A stretch of 22,595 nucleotides of DNA from the NCBI RefSeq assembly GCF_945952095.1, contig NZ_CAMFHL010000100.1, positions 1 to 22,595 of the forward strand. Direction: 5' to 3'. Of the stretch, positions 13,344 to 21,865 are shown in pieces; the stretch's first letter is position 1; every line of letters starts with the position of its first letter. The notes under the pieces are model-generated. The model did no database searches. It was given only the letters and a program-made list of their open reading frames with translations, and was not told the origin of the DNA. The DNA comes from an uncultured Arsenicibacter sp. (GTDB lineage Bacteria; Bacteroidota; Bacteroidia; Cytophagales; Spirosomataceae). A program made the translations under genes and the position numbers.

Positions 13344-16300
13344 ATGAACTTGTCTGAATTTTCCGTCAAAAACTGGCAGTTTATGCTGGTGCTGTTTGTG
13401 GCTGTGCTGGCCCTGGGCATCAACTCCCTGCTGAATATGCCACGGGGCGAAGACCCTGAGTTTGTGGCCCCGAGCTTTGCCGTCGCCGTGATCTATCCCG
13501 GCACGGATGCTACAGATATGGAAAAGCTGGTAGTCGATCCCGGCGAAGCCCGCTTCAATGCCCTCGATGACATGAACCATGTTATCACCAACGTAGACGA
13601 CGGGCTGGCTGTGTTCCGGATTGAGTATGACTACGGCGTTAATCCGGATGAAAAATATCAGGAAATCGTCCGCGAAGTAAATGCTCTGAAAGGTGAGCTT
13701 CCGGCGGATATCTTCCGCATTGACATCAAAAAATTCTCGCCGACCGATGTGAACATTGTGCAGGTTGCCCTGCTATCTGAAGTGGCATCATCAAAAGAGC
13801 TGGGCGAGTACGGCGATGACCTGAAAAAGCGCTTTGAAAAGATCAAAAGCCTTAAAAATGCGGAAGACTGGGGCTATCCGGCCAGCGTAGTCAGGGTATC
13901 GCTTAATATCGAGAAAATGGCTCAGAACGGCGTGTCCGTAAACCGCGTACTGGGCGCTTTACAGGCTGAAAACCTGAACATTCCAGGCGGCAGTCTCCAG
14001 GCAGGCACCCGCAAATTCAACGTAAAAACGTCGGGCGATTACCAGTCACTCAATGAAATCCGGAATACGATTGTCGCCACCAACGGGCAGAAAATTATCT
14101 ACCTGCGCGATGTCGCCGATGTTGATTTTAACTACGAAGAAGAAACCCATATCACGCGGCTGAACGGCCATCGGGCGGTACTGGTAACGGCCGGGCAGAA
14201 AATGGGCGAAAACATTGCCAAAGTCGGCGAAATGGTTAATCCGGTTATCGACGACTTTGCGAAAACACTGCCGACGCACATTACACTGGTCAAAAACTTC
14301 GATCAGTCGGCCAGTGTCAACAAACGGCTCAGCCGCTTTGCCAAAGACTTCGGCATTGCGATCCTGCTTGTGTCGCTGACGTTATTACCCCTCGGATTCC
14401 GGGCGGCGGTTGTGGTGATGATCTCGATTCCGCTTTCGCTGGCAATCGGTCTGGCCGGACTCGATTTTCTGGGTTTCAGTATCAACCAGCTGAGTATTGT
14501 CGGCCTGATTGTGGCGCTCGGCATTCTGGTCGATGACTCGATTGTAGTGGTCGAAAACATCGAGCGATACCTGCGCGAAGGTTTTTCGAGACGCGAGGCC
14601 GCCATCCGTGCCACTAAACAAATTACGCTGGCAGTTATTGGCTGTACAGTAACGCTGATACTGGCCTTCTTACCGCTGATGTTTCTTCCCGAAGCATCGG
14701 GAGACTTTATCCGGTCGCTGCCAACGGCGGTAGTAACCACTATTCTGGCGTCGTTGCTGGTCTCGCTGACGATTGTACCGTTCCTGTCAAGCCGTATCCT
14801 GAAAGAATCGCACAACCCGGACGGCAACATCTTCCTGCGGGCCCTGAAAAAACTGATCAGCGGATCGTACAGCCGCCTGTTACACTGGGGCTTACGGCAC
14901 CCGTCCATTACGCTGATTATTGCCGGCGTCATTTTTGCCGGTTCCTTATCGATGTTCAAAACGGTTGGGTTTGCCCTGTTTCCGGCTTCCGAAAAGCCCC
15001 AGTTTCTGATTAATATCGAAACACCGGAAGGCACCAGCCTGACCGAAACCGACCGCGTTGCCCGCTATGTTGAAGGAAAACTGAAACAGAACACAAGCGT
15101 TAAGTATGTGACCACCAACGTTGGGAAAGGTCAGCCACGGATTTATTACAACGTCATTCAGCGGAACGAATCAACTAATTACGCTCAGTTTTTTGTCCAG
15201 CTTCAGGATATGGAGCCAGCCGAAAAGCGCGCACTGATCGACGAACTGCGGGAAGCCTTTTCGGCCTATCCAAATGCCAAAATCGAAGTAAAGGACTTTG
15301 AACAGGGACCGGATCAGGAAGCGCCCGTCGCTGTCCGGATATTCGGCGAAAACCTCGACTCGCTCAAGGTAATGGCTGCCCGTGTCGAAACCGAATTCAA
15401 AAAAACACCTGGCCTGATTTACGTAAAAAATCCGCTGGCTAATCAGAAAACCGACCTGCGGGTACGGATCAACAAGGAAAAAGCGGGGCTGCTGGGCATT
15501 TCGATTGCTGATGTTAACCGGACTATCCGTCTGGCGGTTGCAGGCCTCAACGTCGGCACGTTTAAGGAGCCAAACGGCGATGATTATACCATCAACGTGA
15601 CGATGCCTAAAGGTAAAATTACCGACCAGAGCGTACTCAATAATCTCTACGTGAACACGATGACGGGGAGTGCGGTGCCGCTGCGCCAGATTGCTGATCT
15701 CGAGTTTGAAAGCGGTACCAACCAGATCCGTCACTACGATAAGGACCGCTACGTGACCATTACGGGCTTTGTTAAAACAGGGTATCTGGTTGATGATGTG
15801 TTTAATGACGTATTGCGGAAACTGAATACCCTGAAGTTTCCGAAAGGCTTCAGCTACAAGGCTGCGGGCGAACTGGAAAGCCGTGAGAAATCTTTTGGTG
15901 GTTTGGGCACCATCATCCTGATTACCGTTTTCGGGTTTATTGCCGTGCTGGTTCTGGAATTCGGCACCTTCAAAAGTACGCTGATCGTGCTTTCTGTGAT
16001 TCCGCTGGGCATTATCGGCGCGGTATTGGCGCTGTATATCACCGGCAATCCATTTTCGTTTGTGGCGGTTATCGGCCTGATTGCGCTGATCGGTATTGAG
16101 GTAAAAAACTCCATTCTGCTCGTTGATTTCACCAATCAGCTGCGGGAAGAAGGCAGGTCGCTGCTGGATGCCATTCAGGAAGCAGGGGAAATCCGTTTCG
16201 TACCTATTGTACTGACATCACTGACGGCGATCGGCGGCCTTATTCCCCTGGCAGTTGAAGGCAACCCGCTCTATTCGCCATTGGCCTGGGTATTGATCGG

Positions 16301-16424
16301 AGGGCTGATTTCCTCAACCTTACTATCGCGGATCGTAACGCCGGTATTGTATAAGTTACTGCCACCGGGCATCACCCTTAAAAAACAGCCACCGGTAGTA
16401 TCCGGACAACCGGAACTAGTCTGA
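13344..16424 (+). CDS. RND efflux pump permease (AcrB-like, HAE family)
   Basis: This inner-membrane proton-driven pump exports hydrophobic compounds. From the start at 13344 it has 1026 aa. The membrane helix near the N-terminus (FMLVLFVAVLALGINSLL) is followed by MPRGEDPEF, typical of this subgroup. TM4 has GILVDDSIVVVENIER with the proton-relay pair D397/D398 (409/410 if counted from 13308), and TM10 has GIEVKNSILLVDF with the matching lysine (921/933). These charged residues point to the HAE drug-efflux class rather than heavy-metal pumps. An upstream in-frame ATG at 13308 adds 12 residues (MAQSFKESKRYT) encoded by the inverted repeat; I prefer MNLSEFSVKNWQF. The substrate is unknown. The gene closes the operon and ends at a hairpin. 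Confidence 0.95.
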   Translation: MNLSEFSVKNWQFMLVLFVAVLALGINSLLNMPRGEDPEFVAPSFAVAVIYPGTDATDMEKLVVDPGEARFNALDDMNHVITNVDDGLAVFRIEYDYGVNPDEKYQEIVREVNALKGELPADIFRIDIKKFSPTDVNIVQVALLSEVASSKELGEYGDDLKKRFEKIKSLKNAEDWGYPASVVRVSLNIEKMAQNGVSVNRVLGALQAENLNIPGGSLQAGTRKFNVKTSGDYQSLNEIRNTIVATNGQKIIYLRDVADVDFNYEEETHITRLNGHRAVLVTAGQKMGENIAKVGEMVNPVIDDFAKTLPTHITLVKNFDQSASVNKRLSRFAKDFGIAILLVSLTLLPLGFRAAVVVMISIPLSLAIGLAGLDFLGFSINQLSIVGLIVALGILVDDSIVVVENIERYLREGFSRREAAIRATKQITLAVIGCTVTLILAFLPLMFLPEASGDFIRSLPTAVVTTILASLLVSLTIVPFLSSRILKESHNPDGNIFLRALKKLISGSYSRLLHWGLRHPSITLIIAGVIFAGSLSMFKTVGFALFPASEKPQFLINIETPEGTSLTETDRVARYVEGKLKQNTSVKYVTTNVGKGQPRIYYNVIQRNESTNYAQFFVQLQDMEPAEKRALIDELREAFSAYPNAKIEVKDFEQGPDQEAPVAVRIFGENLDSLKVMAARVETEFKKTPGLIYVKNPLANQKTDLRVRINKEKAGLLGISIADVNRTIRLAVAGLNVGTFKEPNGDDYTINVTMPKGKITDQSVLNNLYVNTMTGSAVPLRQIADLEFESGTNQIRHYDKDRYVTITGFVKTGYLVDDVFNDVLRKLNTLKFPKGFSYKAAGELESREKSFGGLGTIILITVFGFIAVLVLEFGTFKSTLIVLSVIPLGIIGAVLALYITGNPFSFVAVIGLIALIGIEVKNSILLVDFTNQLREEGRSLLDAIQEAGEIRFVPIVLTSLTAIGGLIPLAVEGNPLYSPLAWVLIGGLISSTLLSRIVTPVLYKLLPPGITLKKQPPVVSGQPELV

Positions 16425-16431
16425 CTCATCA

Positions 16432-16462
16432 CAACGCCGCTGGTACGAAGCCAGCGGCGTTG
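16432..16462. terminator. Bidirectional terminator-like hairpin
   Basis: CAACGCCGCTGG (16432-16443) and CCAGCGGCGTTG (16451-16462) form a perfect 12-bp GC-rich stem with a 7-base loop. It lies between the convergent permease and M48 genes, 7 bp after one stop and 22 bp from the other. The flanks have no strong T-run. Confidence 0.7.
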
Positions 16463-16484
16463 GTGTTATATAACTAAGTGATGA

Positions 16485-17948
16485 TTAGCGGCTCACAATC
16501 TTCACCAGCATACCCCGCTGCACCTGATCGTCGGCTTTCATGCTGTTCAGCGTTCCCAGTTCTTCCAGGCGGGCCGCCGGCATGCCTAATGCCGTCATAA
16601 CCTCCCTGAATGTACCGGCCCGTGGTGCCGCTTTTATACGCACCCGTTCGGGCTGACGGTTAATTTTTTCCGGATCAGTTAACGCCTTAAAGCCACCGGC
16701 AACCTGCCGGAAGGTATCATAGCGGTTACCGAAGTTTGCGGCCTGTGCCAGTCCATGAAGTGCATAAACGGCGTTGTTATACTGAATCAGCCACGTACCG
16801 ATCTGAAGGCGCGTTTTCGGGTCCTGCTGCTGCTGTTGGCCGGCTTGTTGCTGCTGGGCCTGTTGCTGCGAAATCAGTACCACCGCCGGATTGCCGTTGA
16901 TGGTTGTTCTCGTATTTTCCTGCACCGTCAGACCAAGCTCCTTAACCAGATTCTGTGCGGCTTCTTCCAGCGTTTTACCATTGGCCATCATCAGGATCAT
17001 GGCAGACTGCCCGTCTTTCGGACCCATCTGGAACTGAGCCGGCGAGTTCTGATGGGCCCAGCCAGCCGGTACCGGAAACTGAAAACGCAGCTCAGGATGG
17101 TAAAACTGATTATTCTCGACAAAGCCCTGTTTCGGATCTTCGCCAAAGACAATGCCGTCAATCATGCGGAGATAGCTATCGCGGTTTGCCTGATAATTAC
17201 CCGGATTTTTGCGCTGATAGTCCGTTGCCAGTTCATTGACACGCGTCAGCCGGTTCCCCGGATCGGGGTGCGTCGACTGGAATTGCGGAATGGCCTGACC
17301 TGAGTTGTCCTGAATCCGTTTGATGGTGCCGAAAAAGTTGGCCATCTGGTGCGCATCATAACCAATCTTACTTGAGTACTCCACGCCGATGCCGTCAGAC
17401 TCCGTTTCGTGCGAACGGCTGTAGCCCAGCAACGCCAGCTGAAGCCCCTGAGCAGCGGCTTCGGTCAACTGCCCTGTTTTATCCAGCAACACCGAACCCA
17501 GAATCAGCCCGGCCGTACCAAATAACTGGGTACTTTGCTGCCGTGCCGAATGCCGCGCCGTAATGTGCCCGATTTCGTGGCCCAACACCCCTGCAAACTC
17601 GGCTTCATTGTTGAAATGTGCCATGATTCCCCGCGTGAAATACACGTAGCCACCCGGCACCGCAAAGGCATTCACCACCGGTGAATCCACGATGTAAAAC
17701 TGGTAAGGCAAATCGGGACGGTGCGAAATCTGCGCCATCGCCTTGCCTTTCTGGTTGATAAATTCCTGTAACTTTTTATCGTCGTACAACCCCATTGTTG
17801 ACACGACAGATGGATGCGACTGCTGACCAAGGGCAATTTCCTGCTCTTTAGACATTAAAATGACCTCCCGCTTTCCGGTTACCGGATTCCGCGAGCAGGC
17901 CGTTAAGCCAATCAGTGTGATGAATAGAAGCGAACGTATTGATGTCAT
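16485..17948 (-). CDS. M48 family zinc metalloprotease lipoprotein
   Basis: The 487-aa protein is an M48 peptidase related to BepA/Oma1-type envelope quality-control proteases. A lipobox LTAC (C18) shows export and lipid anchoring. The zinc site is complete: HEIGH at 124-128 (ligands H124, H128; E125 catalytic) and E181 in HETESDGIG. The N-terminal RNPVTGKREVILMSKEQEIALG is usual for secreted M48 members. After the catalytic part come a second domain of unknown role, a glutamine-rich tract (about 355-375) and a C-terminal module (about 438-487, AGTFREVMTALGMPAARLEELG) that looks LysM-like and may contact the wall. It is convergent with the efflux operon. TACCTTTG (minus, 17996-17989) could be its -7 box. 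Confidence 0.93.
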   Translation of the reverse strand: MTSIRSLLFITLIGLTACSRNPVTGKREVILMSKEQEIALGQQSHPSVVSTMGLYDDKKLQEFINQKGKAMAQISHRPDLPYQFYIVDSPVVNAFAVPGGYVYFTRGIMAHFNNEAEFAGVLGHEIGHITARHSARQQSTQLFGTAGLILGSVLLDKTGQLTEAAAQGLQLALLGYSRSHETESDGIGVEYSSKIGYDAHQMANFFGTIKRIQDNSGQAIPQFQSTHPDPGNRLTRVNELATDYQRKNPGNYQANRDSYLRMIDGIVFGEDPKQGFVENNQFYHPELRFQFPVPAGWAHQNSPAQFQMGPKDGQSAMILMMANGKTLEEAAQNLVKELGLTVQENTRTTINGNPAVVLISQQQAQQQQAGQQQQQDPKTRLQIGTWLIQYNNAVYALHGLAQAANFGNRYDTFRQVAGGFKALTDPEKINRQPERVRIKAAPRAGTFREVMTALGMPAARLEELGTLNSMKADDQVQRGMLVKIVSR

Positions 17949-17988
17949 TTTTCAGTAATGTGATGGTTTGTAGTGGGGTATAACTACT

Positions 17989-17996
17989 CAAAGGTA
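17989..17996 (-). promoter_or_regulatory. Candidate -7 box of the M48 gene
   Basis: The minus strand reads TACCTTTG here, a full match to TAnnTTTG, 41 bp before the M48 start codon. No good -33 box is seen at the expected distance. Confidence 0.4.
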
Positions 17997-18069
17997 AGAC
18001 CGGTTTTAATCTATGATCCTGCTGACAACATTCCGGACGAAAACTCCTGTAAGGACGCATGCATTCCGG

Positions 18070-19176
18070 TTACCTTATTAAAACCGTAATAACCTGTTTA
18101 GTAGCCCCTTCAGTCAGCACCAGCCAATACAGCCCCGGACTCAGCGGCTGAACCGGCACCCACTGACCTTCCTGCATTCCCGTTTGCTGCCATTGGCCGG
18201 TAACCGGCTGTCCGGCGGGCGTCAACACGACTACCTCCGGCCGCACAGCCTGTTGTAATACCACGAAAATACCGGCCGGACTGGCCGGATTCGGTGCAAC
18301 AGCCGCTAACGGACGATCTGTTTTGACCGTGACCAGAACCGGCTTAGCGGCATACCGCCGGCCATCGCTGTCAACATGCAGTAACTGGTAATAGCTTGTT
18401 CCTTCGGGCGGCTGATGATCCAGAAACGTATACCGCTGCCGGCCTTGCGAATTCCCTGTAGCCGGTTGTTCATGGATGCGTTCGTAGGCGAAACCATCGC
18501 GGCTACGCTGTACAACAAAGAGGCCCGCATTAGCTTCCTGCGTCGTTTCCCATGTGGCCTGTACCGCGTTTCCGGCTGGTCGGGCATCGAAATAAAGCAA
18601 GGATACCGGTGTTGGCGTCTGCGTTACGGTACCACTCACTACGATGTTATCCAGCCGCAGCGTCCCGCCCTGCGAGATCAGTTTGCAGGCATAAATCCGG
18701 AAGGTGACAGAGCCGGACACATCCGCGTAGGCCAGCCCGATATTGGCATGCTGGTAACCATCCGTTACGGCAAAGGCACCAATATTGCCGGAAAAGCCAT
18801 CCACGCTTGACCGTACATACACCTCCTGCGGACCTGCATTCGAACGATTGAAGAAGAAAGAAAGACCTGTAACGGTCATTTTCTCGCCGTTGAGCGGCTG
18901 AAGCGTTATCTGGACAAACTCGCTGTAGTTACAGGTAGATACTGACCAGTTCTGGATATTACCGGCCTGGCCCGACTGTCCGGGAGCATAGGGGGAAATG
19001 CCCGATAAATTAACGCCGGTTAACGCCGCGCCGCTGCCCTGAACATTCGGGCTGGACGATGATGCGCCGGTGTTTCCGTCGAACCCCCACGTAACCGTGA
19101 AGGGCGTCTGTGCCAACACCAGCGAGCCAAAAACAGATACTAATAAACTGACTATTAAACTAATAACCTGTTTCAT
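18070..19176 (-). CDS. Secreted protein with T9SS type A sorting domain
   Basis: This 368-aa protein has a signal peptide (residues 1-22, MKQVISLIVSLLVSVFGSLVLA) and ends in a type A T9SS sorting domain: VAPNPASPAGIFV near 290, then GLYWLVLTEGATKQVITVLIR. It should cross the outer membrane through the type IX system and be cleaved there. Residues 25-190 look like a beta-sandwich carrying EVYVRSSVDGFSGNIG and GGTLRLDNIVVSGTV, patterns seen in Bacteroidota surface proteins; residues 190-280 resemble a fibronectin-like strand region with the widespread PVSLLYFDARPAGNAVQATWET segment. I see no catalytic motif, so a binding or structural role is as likely as enzymatic. It is directly downstream of purM, with a hairpin between. 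Confidence 0.85.
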   Translation of the reverse strand: MKQVISLIVSLLVSVFGSLVLAQTPFTVTWGFDGNTGASSSSPNVQGSGAALTGVNLSGISPYAPGQSGQAGNIQNWSVSTCNYSEFVQITLQPLNGEKMTVTGLSFFFNRSNAGPQEVYVRSSVDGFSGNIGAFAVTDGYQHANIGLAYADVSGSVTFRIYACKLISQGGTLRLDNIVVSGTVTQTPTPVSLLYFDARPAGNAVQATWETTQEANAGLFVVQRSRDGFAYERIHEQPATGNSQGRQRYTFLDHQPPEGTSYYQLLHVDSDGRRYAAKPVLVTVKTDRPLAAVAPNPASPAGIFVVLQQAVRPEVVVLTPAGQPVTGQWQQTGMQEGQWVPVQPLSPGLYWLVLTEGATKQVITVLIR

Positions 19177-19181
19177 AAACT

Positions 19182-19237
19182 ACATGAATTGGAACTTTGC
19201 CAAGGTGTTAAAACTCCGGCAAAGTTCCAATTCATGT
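19182..19237 (-). terminator. 20-bp perfect hairpin between purM and the T9SS gene
   Basis: Arms 19182-19201 and 19218-19237 are exact inverse complements with a 16-base loop. The hairpin begins within the purM stop codon and ends 5 bp before the downstream start codon (19176), so it covers the whole leader of the next gene. It may end the purM transcript, or mask the translation start of the T9SS gene. No T-run follows. Confidence 0.6.
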
Positions 19238-20400
19238 TAGTAAACGAACGTCCCGGCTTCGCTTTGGATCGTTACCTGCTTACCTTCAAATGCCTCAACA
19301 TGGCCAATAATCTGCGCATCGATACCGAACGATTTCGCAATGTCGATCACCTGCTGTGCCTTTGCGTCGGAGAGATAAATTTCGAGGCGATGGCCCATAT
19401 TGAAGACCTTATACATTTCCTGCCAGCTCGTCCCGCTTTCCTCCTGAATCAGGCGGAACAGCGGAGGTACCGGGAAGAGGTTATTTTTAACGACATGGAC
19501 ACCGTCCACAAAATGCAGGACTTTAGTCTGTGCCCCGCCGGAGCAGTGCACCATCCCGTGGATGTCCGTGTGTAATTCGCTTAAGAGTGCCTTCACAACC
19601 GGCGCATAAGTCCGCGTCGGGGATAAAATCAGCTGACCAACGTTGAGCCCTGTGTCAGCAATAGGGTCTGTCAGTCGTTTTGAACCGCTGTAAATCAGGC
19701 TGCGGTCAACCGCCGGATCAAAGCTTTCGGGATATTGACCGGCCAGGTAATGGGCCAGTACATCGTGCCGCGCCGAGGTAAGGCCGTTGCTGCCCATGCC
19801 ACCATTGTAGGTGTTTTCGTAGGTTGCCTGCCCAAACGAAGCCAGCCCGACAATCACGTCGCCGGCCTGAATGCGGTCATTGCTGATCACGTCGCTGCGC
19901 TTCATGCGGGCAATGACCGTACTGTCGATAATCACCGTCCGGACCAGATCACCGACATCGGCCGTTTCGCCGCCGGTGCTGTAAATGTCAATACCGTGGC
20001 TCCGCAGCATCTCCAGCACCTCTTCGGTACCGTTGATAATTTCGGCAATCACCTCGCCCGGAATCAGATTTTTGTTCCGTCCGATAGTCGATGAGAGCAG
20101 CATCGGACCGGTGGCGCCGACACAGATCAAGTCATCGGTATTCATCACGACCGCATCCTGCGCAATGCCCCGCCAAACCGACAGATCGCCGGTTTCACGC
20201 CAGTACAGGTAAGCAAGCGATGATTTGGTGCCTGCCCCGTCGGCGTGCATGATGGTACAGTAATCGGGATCACCGGCCAGGGTATCCGGCACGATTTTGC
20301 AGAAAGCTTTCGGGAAAAGGCCCTTATCAAGCTTGGCTATGGCGTTATGAACGTCTTCTTTCTGAGAGGAAACACCCCGTTGGGCGTAGCGGTCAGTCAT
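19237..20400 (-). CDS. purM: Phosphoribosylformylglycinamidine cyclo-ligase (AIR synthase)
   Basis: PurM closes the imidazole ring of FGAM to AIR using ATP, step 5 of purine synthesis. The 387-aa length and the sequence are of the long Bacteroidota form. MHADGAGTKSSLAYLYW (about 51-67) matches the substrate and ATP loop (GTDGVGTK in E. coli), GGETADVGDLV (143-153) the second signature, and GGAQTKVLHF the ATP-binding C-terminal lobe. An in-frame ATG at 20427 would add nine residues, but it overlaps the -7 box on the minus strand (TATCTTTG, 20432-20425), so the start MTDRYAQRG at 20400 is preferred. No other purine gene is next to it. Confidence 0.95.
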   Translation of the reverse strand: MTDRYAQRGVSSQKEDVHNAIAKLDKGLFPKAFCKIVPDTLAGDPDYCTIMHADGAGTKSSLAYLYWRETGDLSVWRGIAQDAVVMNTDDLICVGATGPMLLSSTIGRNKNLIPGEVIAEIINGTEEVLEMLRSHGIDIYSTGGETADVGDLVRTVIIDSTVIARMKRSDVISNDRIQAGDVIVGLASFGQATYENTYNGGMGSNGLTSARHDVLAHYLAGQYPESFDPAVDRSLIYSGSKRLTDPIADTGLNVGQLILSPTRTYAPVVKALLSELHTDIHGMVHCSGGAQTKVLHFVDGVHVVKNNLFPVPPLFRLIQEESGTSWQEMYKVFNMGHRLEIYLSDAKAQQVIDIAKSFGIDAQIIGHVEAFEGKQVTIQSEAGTFVY

Positions 20401-20424
20401 GATGAATTTGCAGTATTGACGGCG

Positions 20425-20432
20425 CAAAGATA
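20425..20432 (-). promoter_or_regulatory. -7 box of purM
   Basis: The minus strand reads TATCTTTG, a full match to TAnnTTTG, 24 bp before the chosen purM start. The same GCAAAGATAC string (plus strand) recurs at 20831-20840. I see no clear -33 partner. Confidence 0.5.
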
Positions 20433-20535
20433 CCGTTTCTCCCGCTTACTTCACGCTAAATTCTACAGTCTTATGTTTGACAAGATGGCTGAGCTATACG
20501 TTTGGGCATTATTAAAATCCCCTGATCCTGTCAAA

Positions 20536-20572
20536 AAAACAGCCCTGTACCACTTTGATACAGGGCTGTTTT
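20536..20572 (-). terminator. Rho-independent terminator of the PhnA-domain gene
   Basis: AAAACAGCCCTGTA (20536-20549) and TACAGGGCTGTTTT (20559-20572) form a 14-bp stem with a 9-base loop. On the minus strand it is followed by a T-run. It lies 26 bp after the PhnA-domain stop. Confidence 0.85.
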
Positions 20573-20598
20573 ATGCATTTATTCATTACCGGAAAAGC

Positions 20599-20808
20599 TC
20601 AGGCTTTCTTGAGAAATTCGGTCCGCAACACCATCATTGTCCGCTCTACTCTGCCTTCTATTTCGGCTTCATCATCGGTCAGACGTATGTTTTTAACCAT
20701 TGTACCGCGCTTCAGCACCGACGAGGAGCCACGCACCTTCAGATCTTTGATGAGGGTTACCGAATCCCCATCCTTCAACAAGTTACCGTTACTGTCTTTA
20801 ACGTCCAT
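20599..20808 (-). CDS. Small PhnA-domain (YjdM C-terminal) protein
   Basis: The 69-aa product is a single PhnA domain: VKDSNGNLLKDGDSVTLIKDL, then LKRGTMVKNIRLTDDEAEIEG and a final MMVLRTEFLKK. The family is often labelled alkylphosphonate utilisation protein, but that name comes from a mistaken link to phosphonoacetate hydrolase; the role is unknown. The fold is an SH3-like small beta barrel. The N-terminal zinc-ribbon of full YjdM is absent, a common short form in Bacteroidota. It has its own promoter (TATCTTTG, 20839-20832 minus) and terminator, so it is a single-gene unit. Confidence 0.85.
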   Translation of the reverse strand: MDVKDSNGNLLKDGDSVTLIKDLKVRGSSSVLKRGTMVKNIRLTDDEAEIEGRVERTMMVLRTEFLKKA

Positions 20809-20831
20809 AAAAAGAGGAATAATTTCGGCCG

Positions 20832-20859
20832 CAAAGATACAGCTTTATATTTTCATCAA
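20832..20859 (-). promoter_or_regulatory. Promoter of the PhnA-domain gene
   Basis: On the minus strand TATCTTTG (20839-20832) matches TAnnTTTG, with TTG (20859-20857) 17 bp upstream as a possible -33 element. The start codon is 23 bp further on. Confidence 0.5.
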
Positions 20860-20869
20860 TGGATTAAAA

Positions 20870-21826
20870 CTACTTCAGTACCTCAACCGTATCCAGTTCG
20901 GGGCCGCCACCGTGATTGGCCGAACCGGCAACGATATAAATTTTCTTCTTATACACCACCGCCTGTGTACCATGCCGCCCCTGCTTCATGCGCGGGCCGG
21001 CGGTCCAGGTATTGGTTTTGGGATCCAGTATTTCGGCTTCGTTGTGCGCGGCCAGCTGCGGACTTTCACCCCCAAGAATCCAGATCTTACCCTTATTCGT
21101 CACTGCTGTACTACCGGCCCGCTGCGTCGGAATGTTGGATTCGGCAGGCAGGGTCGTCCACTGACCGGTTTTAAAATCGTACATGTCCACTTCGCCAATT
21201 GTTGTCTCAAGCACCTGATTGGTCTTTGCCGACGATTTGCGGCCACCTGCCAGATACAACTTGTCACCAACCATAGCGGCACTGATATGATCCCGCACCC
21301 GCGGCGCATCCGGCAGCTGTTTCCAGGTGTTGGTTTTCGGATCGTATTCATCAAACCAGGCCACATGACCATCGTAATGCCCGTCTATAATGCCGCAGAC
21401 GACGTAAATCTTATCTTTATACACCACAACACCCGCTGAGCCCCGGAGGCGTTCTTTCGGGATTTCAGGGCCTTTACGCCAGTTACCGGTTTTCGGGCTG
21501 TAGATATACATGTTCGGAATCGGCGTTTCGTGCGGGTACTTGCCCTCGAAGGCCGCAATCACATAGACCTCATCGTGGTAATTAATAGCCTGAAAATGGT
21601 TCATTTCTACCGGTGGCGTTGGCAGCTTCTTCCACATCAGCGTTTTCAGATTCAGCGCTTCCAATGGCTTCATGCCACGACCGCCAATCGCATACAGGCT
21701 GTCACCGACCAGGGCAGCGGCATTTTCGTGGCGTTTTTCACAGCTGTTTTGGGTCGTTACCGGCTCCCACGCCTGACCAAAAGCCAGAACGGGTGCCAGC
21801 AGCAGCGGCAGTATTAGTTTTTGCAT
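20870..21826 (-). CDS. Secreted Kelch-repeat beta-propeller protein
   Basis: The 318-aa protein has a signal peptide (MQKLILPLLLAPVLAFGQ) and about six Kelch blades, each with a [L/I]Y.[I/V/A].GG-like strand and a later W: SLYAIGGRG...MWKKLP, EVYVIAAFEG...NWRKGP, KIYVVCGIID...TWKQLP, KLYLAGGRK...QWTTLP, KIWILGGES...TWTAGP, KIYIVAGSA. That is enough for one closed propeller filling the mature protein. Kelch proteins of this type in the periplasm include sialate mutarotase NanM and galactose-oxidase-like sensors; nothing here decides between binding and catalysis. It follows the Gfo/Idh/MocA gene by 39 bp on the same strand, so co-transcription is likely. Confidence 0.88.
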   Translation of the reverse strand: MQKLILPLLLAPVLAFGQAWEPVTTQNSCEKRHENAAALVGDSLYAIGGRGMKPLEALNLKTLMWKKLPTPPVEMNHFQAINYHDEVYVIAAFEGKYPHETPIPNMYIYSPKTGNWRKGPEIPKERLRGSAGVVVYKDKIYVVCGIIDGHYDGHVAWFDEYDPKTNTWKQLPDAPRVRDHISAAMVGDKLYLAGGRKSSAKTNQVLETTIGEVDMYDFKTGQWTTLPAESNIPTQRAGSTAVTNKGKIWILGGESPQLAAHNEAEILDPKTNTWTAGPRMKQGRHGTQAVVYKKKIYIVAGSANHGGGPELDTVEVLK

Positions 21827-21865
21827 ACTATAGAGAAATTGGTTGTTAAGGGTTCAGTTATCAGC

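Noticed and set aside
14303..15034. 243-codon minus-strand frame
   Set aside because: Low-complexity shadow of the RND permease.
18001..18086. 10-bp inverted repeat CGGTTTTAAT / ATTAAAACCG
   Set aside because: One arm is inside the T9SS coding sequence and the arms are 66 bp apart; likely chance.
20245..21439. Two overlapping plus-strand frames of about 300 codons
   Set aside because: They cross purM, the PhnA-domain gene, a terminator and the Kelch gene on the opposite strand, all of which are supported by family motifs.
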